Under the pieces are notes generated by a model. It saw nothing but the letters and a program-made list of their open reading frames with translations, was not told the origin of the DNA and made no database searches. A stretch of 13,603 nucleotides of DNA from an uncultured Gammaproteobacteria bacterium (GTDB lineage Bacteria; Pseudomonadota; Gammaproteobacteria; GCA-002705445; GCA-002716945): assembly GCA_913041865.1 (NCBI GenBank), contig CAJWIW010000022.1:1-13603 (forward strand). The letters run 5' to 3'. Position 1 is the first letter of the stretch; each line of letters opens with the position of its first letter. Made by a program: the position numbers and the translations under genes. This document shows positions 1-5,638 of the stretch, one piece after another.

Positions 1-624
1 CTTAATCACACCACTCCAGCTACTGTCGTTGCCGCAGGTTCAGGTTCAGGAACTAATACCTTGCCTGGCTTCTTGCTACGACCTGGCCACAGCAGTGGAC
101 AGATGCTATTTAGCAGTGGCTCCGGCGGCGAGCTAACTTCATCAATCGAGTGGGCCACTACAAGATTGCGCGCGTCCTCTTCAGAGGGTCAATTGGTTAT
201 GGCGTCCAAGGCGTACTTTGGCTACCAGAGCAGCATGAAAGGTAGTAGAAGGTTTGATCAAACTAATATTGACATTCTCAGAGGTCAGCCTGTTGGTCTA
301 GACCCAACATCGCTCGACACAACTTTTCAGCAGTACTCTTGGGTGTTTACTTTGGATGATGTGCGACCCTCTGCCGAGGATACCACTCACTCTGTTTGGC
401 AATCAGGCTCACGTGCAGCCGGCCTATCTTGGACCGCTGTTTCTGGATCTTCATTCCTGTTGACCGGATCCGGCGCCGGAATCAAAAAATTCACCTCACC
501 GCTATTTGGCGGATTTGATGGATTTGACATCACCGAAGCTGATCCACTGGCGAACAGAATTATGGGCGAGGCCTCTACAGAGAAGAACAACAACCACACC
601 CATATTTTGAACTTTGTTCTCTAA
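1..624 (+). CDS. Phage virion protein fragment (tail-sheath-like), truncated at both ends
   Basis: Frame 1 is open from the first base, so the true start lies outside the window. The TTG at 61 is not a convincing start. The visible protein is rich in Gly, Ser, Thr and aromatic residues and has no membrane segment. The motifs QQYSWVFTLDDVRP, WQSGSRAAGLSW and SPLFGGFDGFDITEADPL resemble tail-sheath or other large structural proteins of marine T4-like myoviruses. That assignment is from memory of the family and is not certain. After about STEKNN the phage-like character stops: the last ~10 codons are an out-of-frame reading of the downstream nuclease gene, and the stop at 622-624 is therefore fortuitous. 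G+C and codon use differ sharply from the rest of the window, which suggests either a chimeric contig end or inserted phage DNA. A cellular surface protein is a less likely alternative. Confidence 0.5.
   Translation, partial: LNHTTPATVVAAGSGSGTNTLPGFLLRPGHSSGQMLFSSGSGGELTSSIEWATTRLRASSSEGQLVMASKAYFGYQSSMKGSRRFDQTNIDILRGQPVGLDPTSLDTTFQQYSWVFTLDDVRPSAEDTTHSVWQSGSRAAGLSWTAVSGSSFLLTGSGAGIKKFTSPLFGGFDGFDITEADPLANRIMGEASTEKNNNHTHILNFVL
588..606. other. Composition and reading-frame junction (phage-like / host-like DNA)
   Basis: Left of this point the DNA is G+C-richer and coherent in frame 1. Right of it the DNA is A+T-rich and coherent in frame 3. The frame-3 reading makes sense as nuclease sequence from about 603 (YFELCSLNAVPAQHPELN), while further left it soon meets a TGA at 540-542. 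The bases at the join are a low-complexity run of CAA/CCA/CAC, the kind of short microhomology seen at misassembly or illegitimate recombination points. There is no att-like repeat, tRNA or integrase nearby. Confidence 0.6.
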
Positions 625-1127
625 ATGCAGTACCTGCTCAACATCCAGAGTTAAATACGTGGAGAAACGTTTTCTCTGGAGTTAAATATATGATGGATGA
701 TGTTTTAATATTTGGTGGGATTGATGATTTGTGGATAAATTCAGATAATGAGTACATAGTCGCAGATTACAAAGCTACTGCTAAGAAAGATATCCCTTCT
801 ATTGAGGGTAAATATGGAAAAATATACAAAAATCAAATTGAGTTTTATCAATGGTTGCTTAGGAAAAATGAATTAAAAGTATCCAATGATGCTTATTTTG
901 TTTATTGCAATGGTAAAAAAAACCTTGAACGTTTTGATAATAAAGTTGAGTTTGATGTGCATATGATCAAACACGTTGGTTCTGATGATTGGGTAGAGCA
1001 AACCATTAAAGATGCAATAGACTGTTTGAAGAGGAGGGAAGTTCCACCCGCATCTTCAGAGTGCGAACATTGTAATTATGTTAAAAATAGACACAACATT
1101 GGGAAAAGCATAAAGGATCTATCCTAA
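603..1127 (+). pseudogene. PD-(D/E)XK nuclease-superfamily protein, 5' end missing
   Basis: The reading in frame 3 begins at the junction (YFELCSLNAVPAQ...) and continues in frame through the ATG at 690 to the stop at 1125-1127. The ATG at 690 is therefore an internal Met. Visible PD-(D/E)XK features are GGIDDLWIN (ATG-690 residues 9-17, candidate first Asp) followed by a beta strand ending ADYKAT (DYK at 765-773), then QIEFYQWLL, the conserved helix after the catalytic Lys. YFVYCNGKK follows, and the C-terminus carries a CxxC (CEHC) as in Cas4/AddB-like nucleases that hold an Fe-S cluster or zinc. Members of this family recognise or cut DNA. The N-terminal third is absent because of the left junction. 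Codon use matches the host-like remainder of the window. If the junction is an assembly artefact the gene itself may be intact in the organism. Confidence 0.7.
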
Positions 1128-1130
1128 TAT

Positions 1131-1139
1131 TGTTATAAT
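1131..1139 (+). promoter_or_regulatory. Extended -10 promoter element, leaderless start
   Basis: TGTTATAAT is a perfect TGnTATAAT extended -10. The ATG of the next gene begins 5 nt after it, there is no Shine-Dalgarno sequence, and no -35 match is visible at 16-18 nt. Transcription is predicted to begin at or next to the ATG. Confidence 0.55.
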
Positions 1140-1144
1140 AAATT

Positions 1145-1321
1145 ATGGATAAATGGGAATATATAACCGAAATAATAAAAGACTCGGGTAAGGCAATGAG
1201 TGTTGATGAACTTAACTCTAGGGGCAATGTAGGCTGGGAATTAGTATCCGTTAGAGATATAAGTTATTTTTCAAGAAAGCCTCACATCGAATATATTTTT
1301 AAAAGAAAAATATCTATTTAA
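1145..1321 (+). CDS. Small DUF4177-like protein (58 aa)
   Basis: The 58-residue protein starts MDKWEYITEII and contains LNSRGNVGWELVSV, ending with a basic EYIFKRK strand. The pattern W-E-Y at the N-terminus, LN..G..GWEL in the middle and a final FKR/FRR strand is typical of the small DUF4177 family, whose function is unknown. No signal peptide or membrane helix is present, so it is probably cytoplasmic. A perfect extended -10 lies 5 nt before the ATG and there is no ribosome-binding site, suggesting a leaderless mRNA. A second protein of the same pattern occurs at 4845-5081. It lies 23 bp upstream of yajQ and may be cotranscribed with it. Confidence 0.7.
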   Translation: MDKWEYITEIIKDSGKAMSVDELNSRGNVGWELVSVRDISYFSRKPHIEYIFKRKISI

Positions 1322-1344
1322 TCATAAGTTGATAGGAGCGAGAA

Positions 1345-1827
1345 ATGCCATCATTTGATATTAAGTCAGAAATTGATAAACACGAGTTGACTAACTCTAT
1401 TGACCAAGCGAATAGAGTTTTAAAAAATAGGTTTGATTTTAAAGATGCAAATGCTGAATTTAAATTAAACAGTGATTCAATCACTCTGACAGCTAAAGAG
1501 GATTTCCATATTAAACAAATGTTAGGAGTTTTAAAAGAAGCGATTACTAAAAGAAATATAGATGTAAGAGTTTTAAAACCTGAAAATATTGAGATTTCTA
1601 ATAATACCGCAAGACAGATAGTAGCATTGCAAGAGGGGATTGACAGAGATTTAGCAAAAAGTATTACTGCTTTAATAAAAAAATCTAAATTAAAAGTACA
1701 ATCTGCAATTCAAGGCGAAAGTGTGAGAGTGACTGGCAAGAAAAGAGATGATTTACAAGATGCGATACAAGCTATAAAAGATCAGAAATATTCTCTTCCT
1801 TTGCAGTTTGACAATTTCCGAGATTAA
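1345..1827 (+). CDS. yajQ: YajQ-family nucleotide-binding protein (160 aa)
   Basis: The start MPSFDIKSEID, the motifs NRFDFKD and KEDFHIKQM, and the final SLPLQFDNFRD are hallmarks of the YajQ/DUF520 family, and 160 residues is the usual length. YajQ proteins have two ferredoxin-like domains. They bind nucleotides, and in Xanthomonas a homologue binds cyclic di-GMP and acts as a transcriptional co-regulator. Which ligand this one binds cannot be read from the sequence. A clear ribosome-binding site (AGGAG at 1333-1337) precedes the ATG. The gene converges with the MerT-like gene, with only 22 bp between the stops and no obvious hairpin terminator. Confidence 0.93.
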   Translation: MPSFDIKSEIDKHELTNSIDQANRVLKNRFDFKDANAEFKLNSDSITLTAKEDFHIKQMLGVLKEAITKRNIDVRVLKPENIEISNNTARQIVALQEGIDRDLAKSITALIKKSKLKVQSAIQGESVRVTGKKRDDLQDAIQAIKDQKYSLPLQFDNFRD

Positions 1828-1849
1828 TAATCTTGCTCTATCGATTGCT

Positions 1850-2227
1850 TTAAATATAAATGGGCACAATGTAGGTAAATAAGCTTGCTGATATGAATAC
1901 TAAAACTGAAATTAAATAAATTACTTTTGATCGCTTCCTAATTTTCAAACAAACGTTCATAAGTCGAGGGTCAGTCGGACATGGAAGACTATCAGACCTT
2001 TTGATAAAGAACCCGGCTATAATTAAAATTATCAAGGTCACAATCGAAATTTGGACTTTGTACTGAGAAATAATTATAAGTTCTGGGAATATATTAACTA
2101 TTGACGCAAGAGTTGCACCGGCTCCTACTCCAACTAAAATAGCAGGGAACGCACAACAGATTAATGTAGACAATGATGCAATGAGAGTGATAATACTTAC
2201 TCTCGTAGATTCTTTTTCTGGGATCAA
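1850..2227 (-). CDS. MerT-like heavy-metal membrane transport protein (125 aa)
   Basis: This small membrane protein has three or four predicted helices (about residues 11-33, 34-54, 58-76 and 101-124). The first helix carries a vicinal Cys pair followed by Pro (LICCAFPAILVGVGAGA, C24-C25), as in the mercury carrier MerT. A second Cys pair (C83, C93) lies in the loop PCPTDPRLMNVC, again as in MerT, where metal passes from the periplasmic protein to the helix cysteines and on inward. It begins 3 bp after the HMA-protein stop, forming a MerP/MerT-like pair. No merR or mercuric reductase is visible, and the metal could be copper or another soft metal rather than mercury. It is the last gene of the AOX operon. 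The transport direction cannot be read from sequence. Confidence 0.75.
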   Translation of the reverse strand: MIPEKESTRVSIITLIASLSTLICCAFPAILVGVGAGATLASIVNIFPELIIISQYKVQISIVTLIILIIAGFFIKRSDSLPCPTDPRLMNVCLKIRKRSKVIYLISVLVFISASLFTYIVPIYI

Positions 2228-2230
2228 AAT

Positions 2231-2644
2231 TTATAATTCCATAATAATCACTACATTTGTAGCAGTTTGACCATTATCAAGAAAAATATTTTTTATTTCA
2301 TCAGTATTGATTTTTTTATCAGATTTGTATGCGATGAGCACTTTCCCAGTGCTTAAGTCTACATCCACTTTCTTAACTAATTTATCTTGATAAAATGTTT
2401 TCTCTATTCCTCTTGCACAAAAATCACAAACCATCCCTTTTACATCCACTTTCACTATTTTTGCATCAGACATTCCAGCAATAAAGTCATTGTATTTGCT
2501 CTCATCAATCTGTGTATTGGTTCCATCAACACTTTTATGAACATGCTCATGACCCTCATGATGCATATGTGATCCGTGATCATGATGAGAGTTAGCCAAC
2601 AACAAATTTATCGGAAAAATAACTAAAACTATCAAATATCTCAT
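2231..2644 (-). CDS. Periplasmic His-rich heavy-metal-associated (HMA) domain protein (137 aa)
   Basis: Residues 1-17 form a short signal peptide (MRYLIVLVIFPINLLLA). Nine His residues follow between 20 and 36 (HHDHGSHMHH..HEHVH), a likely metal sponge. The C-terminal half (about 62-135) is an HMA fold with GMVCDFCARGIEK, where C73 and C76 make the CxxC metal site, and a matching second beta-alpha-beta unit. It is thus a MerP/CopZ-like binding protein fused to a His-rich leader. An excellent ribosome-binding site (GGAGG at 2652-2656 on the complement) lies 7 nt from the ATG, and the next gene starts 3 bp after its stop. The likely role is periplasmic capture of a soft metal and delivery to the MerT-like partner. 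The CxxC favours Cu(I) or Hg(II), while the His-rich part could also take Cu(II), Ni or Zn. Confidence 0.82.
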   Translation of the reverse strand: MRYLIVLVIFPINLLLANSHHDHGSHMHHEGHEHVHKSVDGTNTQIDESKYNDFIAGMSDAKIVKVDVKGMVCDFCARGIEKTFYQDKLVKKVDVDLSTGKVLIAYKSDKKINTDEIKNIFLDNGQTATNVVIIMEL

Positions 2645-2663
2645 TTCGTGTCCTCCACTATTA

Positions 2664-3302
2664 TCAAAATCTCATCATGTAATGAATGTCCCAATGAGAA
2701 TTATCTGTTCCTATCTCTATTAAAAAATCACCTTTAAAAAGCTTGATAAATGGGTACGTATCCCATTGATCATTTATTGTGTCTCTTTTAGATTTTAACA
2801 TAATCCATGTATGTAAATCATTATATTCACCTTTATAAGGCGCTATACCCAACTGAAGCTCACTCTCGTTATAATCTCTAACGTTAGTATTTTTATCAAT
2901 AAATGAGAATGATGTGAATATTCTTCTAGTTTCCCAATCACCATGAAACCCATAATTATAGTGACTACTAGATTCACTAGATAAACTTCCAGTAAGGTAT
3001 AAATTTCCTTGTGAATTATCTGTATTGATTCTATTTAGAAGATATGTTGTTCTGAAGTTAACATATTTTTCATCAAAGTGTTTATCATCTATATATTCTA
3101 ATCCTAAAGAATATTTGTAAGATGGTGAGTAATGATAATAATAAGATGTCATCATAAAATTAGATTTATACATTATGGTGGAGCCACCAGACCACGAAAT
3201 AGGTCTAGCATCGATATTATTTGACATAATAAAACAGATGATAATGAATAATAATTTACATGGATTAGATCCAAGAGGGTTGTTTTGTGAAATTGAAATC
3301 AC
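2664..3302 (-). CDS. Secreted beta-rich protein, probable small outer-membrane barrel (212 aa)
   Basis: I do not recognise a named family. The N-terminus has a hydrophobic stretch (LLFIIICFIM) followed by NNIDA|RP, consistent with a signal peptide cut near residue 32. The rest is full of alternating aromatic/polar segments (YKYSLGLEY, TRRIFTSFSFID, DFLIEIGTD) and ends in a C-terminal Phe (HYMMRF), the signature of an outer-membrane beta barrel. Its size would allow about eight to ten strands. The GTG start directly abuts the AOX stop codon (TAA then GTG), so translation is probably coupled. The HMA gene follows after 19 bp. Its position inside an AOX/metal operon suggests a role in metal passage or envelope metal handling, which is inference only. 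Confidence 0.6.
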   Translation of the reverse strand: MISISQNNPLGSNPCKLLFIIICFIMSNNIDARPISWSGGSTIMYKSNFMMTSYYYHYSPSYKYSLGLEYIDDKHFDEKYVNFRTTYLLNRINTDNSQGNLYLTGSLSSESSSHYNYGFHGDWETRRIFTSFSFIDKNTNVRDYNESELQLGIAPYKGEYNDLHTWIMLKSKRDTINDQWDTYPFIKLFKGDFLIEIGTDNSHWDIHYMMRF

Positions 3303-3905
3303 TTATAAATTATTAGCGTATTTATGATTGGTTTCGCTATGATGTTGTTCATCAGCTCTAACACACTTGATTAAATCAGATAATTTCGCGTTTGATCCGA
3401 GTTTATAATATTGTTTGGCTAGTTGTGGTGCTGGGATGTTTTCAACTTTTCCCGTCTCAACGAGATTCAAATATTCAGAATAACTTCTAACCGCCTCGTC
3501 TTCAAAGTATCCTATCATTCTATGTGCAGTTCTAGTGAAAAAAATGTACATAAATAAATAGAAAAAACCAAATGTTATCTGCGCAATCAATACAATAAAT
3601 CTCTCAAATAAATTTGGTTTTGCGATTTCAATAAAAAACATTAAATGCATTCTTTCATTTTCTGCCTCAGCAAGCATTGATCTAATTTGCTCACCATAAC
3701 CTGTTTTCATCGAGCGTAAACTTTTCAGATGCATCCAAACTCCAGCCACCATGCCTGGAACACCTGCAACTGTCTCAAGGACTACAGCTCTGTGTCCGTA
3801 TCTTTTTGCAAAAAATGTATCAGCTATAAATCTGAAAAATTTTGTCATTCCAAATGCAAAACTGTCGGATAAATTCGCGGGTTTTATTTTGTCTAGTAAT
3901 TTCAT
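3303..3905 (-). CDS. aox: Alternative oxidase (di-iron ubiquinol oxidase, about 200 aa)
   Basis: This is a cyanide-insensitive quinol:oxygen oxidoreductase, a monotopic inner-membrane di-iron protein that reduces O2 to water without pumping protons. All six expected iron ligands are visible (numbering from the ATG at 3905): E44 in LETVAGVPGM, E84xxH87 in NERMHLM, a Glu in YFEDEAVRSY (E135/E137) and E186xxH189 in RADEQHHSE. The block RYGHRAVVLETVAGVPGMVAG is a family hallmark. The frame stays open far upstream to 4199, but that part has no AOX similarity, runs into the divergent gene and contains the promoter, so I place the start at ATG 3905 (AGGA 11 nt upstream) or ATG 3917. It is first in an operon with the beta-barrel-like, HMA and MerT-like genes. 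AOX needs no copper and tolerates sulfide and cyanide. Confidence 0.93.
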   Translation of the reverse strand: MKLLDKIKPANLSDSFAFGMTKFFRFIADTFFAKRYGHRAVVLETVAGVPGMVAGVWMHLKSLRSMKTGYGEQIRSMLAEAENERMHLMFFIEIAKPNLFERFIVLIAQITFGFFYLFMYIFFTRTAHRMIGYFEDEAVRSYSEYLNLVETGKVENIPAPQLAKQYYKLGSNAKLSDLIKCVRADEQHHSETNHKYANNL

Positions 3906-3932
3906 TTTAGATATCATCCTGATTTCAATTGC

Positions 3933-3961
3933 ATTATAGAATCTCCAAAAAAAGCAGTCAA
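3933..3961 (-). promoter_or_regulatory. Sigma70-type promoter of the AOX operon
   Basis: On the complement strand, TTGACT (3956-3961) and TATAAT (3933-3938) are separated by exactly 17 bp. The -10 is perfect and the -35 matches five of six. The predicted transcript start is near 3926, just upstream of the candidate AOX start codons at 3917 and 3905. Confidence 0.65.
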
Positions 3962-4095
3962 CTTGATAATTACCATTTTTCGGCCTAACTCTGATAGTAG
4001 ATAAAATATAGTTCTCAAGGTAAGTATCCTCTAATCTAAAAACTTGATATTTTAGTGGTTTAGTGAAATATTTATAGTCATTAAGGAATAGAGAA

Positions 4096-4779
4096 ATGAT
4101 TTTTAAGCAATTTTTTGATGAGCAATCTAGTACGTATACGTATATCATTGGATCGGAAAAAAATAAAGAATCACTGATAATAGATTCTGTTGCAGACAAT
4201 GTAGATGAGTATCTTGATTTTTTAAATCATAATAAGTTAAAACTTCTTTTCGCCCTAGACACACATATACATGCAGATCATATATCTGGAATGAGTTTAT
4301 TGTATGAGAAAACGGGTTGCAAATTATTTATGGGAGAGCACACTACAGCTGAAGGTCTAACAAGAAAGCTTCAAAACAACGAAGAGCTTAGAGTAGGTGA
4401 TATGATAGTAAAGGTTATTTTCACTCCGGGTCATACATCAGACAGTTATTGTTTTTTAATCGATGATATGTTGTTTACGGGTGATACACTTCTGATTGGA
4501 GAGACAGGAAGAACTGATTTTCAAAATGGAAATTCGGAATCTGCTTATAATTCACTATTTAACATCATCCTCAAGTTTCCCGATAATACAAAAATCTATC
4601 CTGGCCATGATTATAATGGAAAGAAAAGTAGCACTGTTGGTTATGAGAAAAAAACAAACCCTAGGCTTCAAGTAAAATCTAAGGAAGAATATGCGAATTT
4701 AATGAATAAACTTAATCTACCAAAACCAAAGAAAATTGATATAGCAATACCAAGAAATATTAAATTAGGAAAAAAATAA
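4096..4779 (+). CDS. ETHE1-type persulfide dioxygenase, metallo-beta-lactamase fold (227 aa)
   Basis: This enzyme type oxidises glutathione persulfide to sulfite with O2 using one iron atom. The metallo-beta-lactamase ligands are all present: H57-x-H59-x-D61-H62 in DTHIHADHISG, H113 in TPGHTSDS, D130 in FTGDTLLIG and H171 in IYPGHDYNG. The stretch GETGRTDFQNGN is characteristic of the ETHE1/persulfide dioxygenase branch rather than glyoxalase II. The Fe ligands correspond to H57, H113 and D130. The length is near the family norm. An AGGAA ribosome-binding site (4082-4086) lies 9 nt before the ATG. It is divergent from the AOX operon, and the ~180 bp between them holds the AOX promoter and a possible TTGATA -35 (4044-4049). 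A downstream inverted repeat at 4788-4808 may end its transcript. No rhodanese domain or sulfide:quinone reductase is seen beside it. Confidence 0.88.
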   Translation: MIFKQFFDEQSSTYTYIIGSEKNKESLIIDSVADNVDEYLDFLNHNKLKLLFALDTHIHADHISGMSLLYEKTGCKLFMGEHTTAEGLTRKLQNNEELRVGDMIVKVIFTPGHTSDSYCFLIDDMLFTGDTLLIGETGRTDFQNGNSESAYNSLFNIILKFPDNTKIYPGHDYNGKKSSTVGYEKKTNPRLQVKSKEEYANLMNKLNLPKPKKIDIAIPRNIKLGKK

Positions 4780-4787
4780 CTATTTAT

Positions 4788-4808
4788 ACTCTTTCAATCA
4801 GAAAGAGT
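4788..4808 (+). repeat. Perfect inverted repeat (8-bp arms) after the dioxygenase gene
   Basis: ACTCTTTC (4788-4795) and GAAAGAGT (4801-4808) are exact complements around a 5-nt loop, beginning 8 nt after the stop codon. No T-run follows on either strand, so this is not a canonical intrinsic terminator. It could be a weak terminator, an RNA-stabilising hairpin or an operator for the next gene, whose -10 lies 25 nt further on. Confidence 0.45.
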
Positions 4809-4829
4809 TGATGTGTTAGCTCACATAAG

Positions 4830-4838
4830 TGATACAAT
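4830..4838 (+). promoter_or_regulatory. Extended -10 promoter element, leaderless start
   Basis: TGATACAAT fits TGnTATAAT with one mismatch in the hexamer. It ends exactly 6 nt before the ATG at 4845. There is no ribosome-binding site. A weak TTGATG lies 19 bp upstream. Confidence 0.5.
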
Positions 4839-4844
4839 CACACA

Positions 4845-5081
4845 ATGAGAGATTGGGAATTTTGTACTGTAATAGTAGATACTAAAGATGTAGTTTATTC
4901 CGTTCAGCCAAAAGAAGTTTTTTTGGTTAACTCCGGAGATTCGCCATCTAAAGATGACGTGTTTAATGCCTTGCAATCTGATGGATGGGAAATATCTGAT
5001 ACACACACGAAATTGACACAGAAAGAGAGTATTGTAGGCAATGATTTTGCTACATTTATTTTTAGGAGAAGAAATAAATAA
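4845..5081 (+). CDS. Small DUF4177-like protein (78 aa)
   Basis: The N-terminus MRDWEFCTVIV, the central FNALQSDGWEIS and the final ATFIFRRRNK follow the DUF4177 pattern also seen at 1145-1321, with an insertion of about 20 residues in the middle. Function is unknown for the family. No signal peptide or membrane helix is present. The start ATG lies 6 nt after an extended -10 and has no ribosome-binding site, predicting a leaderless message. Its stop overlaps the next start by one base (TAATG), so it forms a coupled pair with the small membrane protein that follows. Confidence 0.7.
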   Translation: MRDWEFCTVIVDTKDVVYSVQPKEVFLVNSGDSPSKDDVFNALQSDGWEISDTHTKLTQKESIVGNDFATFIFRRRNK

Positions 5082-5263
5082 TGATATTTGGAGACTCGAT
5101 ATTACTCAATTTAGCAGTAGTACTTCCACTATTGATTTCTGTTTTAGCTGCAATTTTCGATCCGAGGAAAAATCACTATGCAACTTTTTTTACGATTCTT
5201 CTAATTTCATATGGATTGTCCGGAATAATAGTCCTAATATCTACAATAATTTCTCAGCTTTGA
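5081..5263 (+). CDS. Small two-helix membrane protein (60 aa)
   Basis: The 60-residue protein has two predicted helices (about residues 7-26 and 36-58) joined by a short polar loop with DPRKNHY. No family is recognised. Its ATG shares a base with the stop of the DUF4177-like gene (TAATG), and an AGGAG (5064-5068) lies 12 nt upstream, so translational coupling is likely. Overlapping readings in other frames look random by comparison. It is the first of a run of tiny membrane proteins in this part of the window. Confidence 0.6.
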   Translation: MIFGDSILLNLAVVLPLLISVLAAIFDPRKNHYATFFTILLISYGLSGIIVLISTIISQL

Positions 5264-5306
5264 TTTAAATCTAGATTAGATGTACATAATTGTGTAATCT
5301 AAAAAT

Positions 5307-5405
5307 ATGAGTATAGTTCTTACTATAGTTATATTGGGAATATCAACGATACTATATGCAATAATAAGAGTCATTGTAGATACTGATTATGATAAGCTAG
5401 ATTAG
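5307..5405 (+). CDS. Tiny single-helix membrane protein (32 aa)
   Basis: The reading MSIVLTIVILGISTILYAI is one hydrophobic helix followed by an acidic tail (DTDYDKLD) and a TAG stop. The helix length (about 20 residues), the sharp change to a polar tail and codon use like its neighbours support a real gene. There is no ribosome-binding site. A TAATCT sequence ends 6 nt before the ATG and could be a weak leaderless -10. No homologue is recognised. A chance ORF cannot be excluded. Confidence 0.45.
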   Translation: MSIVLTIVILGISTILYAIIRVIVDTDYDKLD

Positions 5406-5461
5406 TATTGGATATTTATTTATAACGTATTACTATTATAAGATATTTAGAGGATTTAAAT

Positions 5462-5581
5462 ATGTGCATTTACGGATATGTCTTTTATTCACTTTTACTA
5501 GCTGGAGTAGCCTTCTACTTTATGGGCAAATCGCAACACAGAATTGCTAAAAGAGTAAAAGTAGAATTTATAACTAGATAG
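5462..5581 (+). CDS. Tiny single-helix membrane protein with basic tail (39 aa)
   Basis: MCIYGYVFYSLLLAGVAFYFMG forms a single hydrophobic segment, followed by a strongly basic tail with KSQHRIAKRVKV. By the positive-inside rule the tail should be cytoplasmic and the N-terminus outside. An AGAGGA ribosome-binding site (5449-5454) lies 7 nt before the ATG, which is good evidence for translation. Two Met residues and a Cys near the start are notable but not diagnostic. The family is not recognised. Confidence 0.55.
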   Translation: MCIYGYVFYSLLLAGVAFYFMGKSQHRIAKRVKVEFITR

Positions 5582-5623
5582 ATTATTCAACAGAATAACC
5601 TCAACGAAGCGTCCAATCATTCA

Positions 5624-5632
5624 TGCTATTAT
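5624..5632 (+). promoter_or_regulatory. Extended -10 promoter element, leaderless start
   Basis: TGCTATTAT fits TGnTATAAT with one mismatch and ends exactly 6 nt before the ATG at 5639. No ribosome-binding site and no clear -35 are seen. Confidence 0.5.
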
Positions 5633-5638
5633 TGTAGA

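Noticed and set aside
387..599. Minus-strand 70-codon frame opposite the phage-like protein
   Set aside because: No start signals. The plus-strand frame has the coherent virion-like motifs.
1850..2644. Complete mercury-resistance operon
   Set aside because: Only MerP/MerT-like components occur. There is no MerR or mercuric reductase MerA, so calling it mer is not justified.
3906..4199. N-terminal extension of the alternative oxidase up to the ATG at 4199
   Set aside because: It overlaps the dioxygenase start and ribosome-binding site, contains the operon promoter and shows no AOX-like sequence.
5041..5268. 75-codon frame overlapping the 60-aa membrane protein
   Set aside because: It is Ser/Asn/Phe-rich without pattern. 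The competing frame gives two clean helices and a TAATG coupling.
5272..5301. Inverted repeat TAGATTA...TAATCTA as a terminator
   Set aside because: Only 7 A/T-rich pairs with a 16-nt loop and no T-run, so it is too weak to call.
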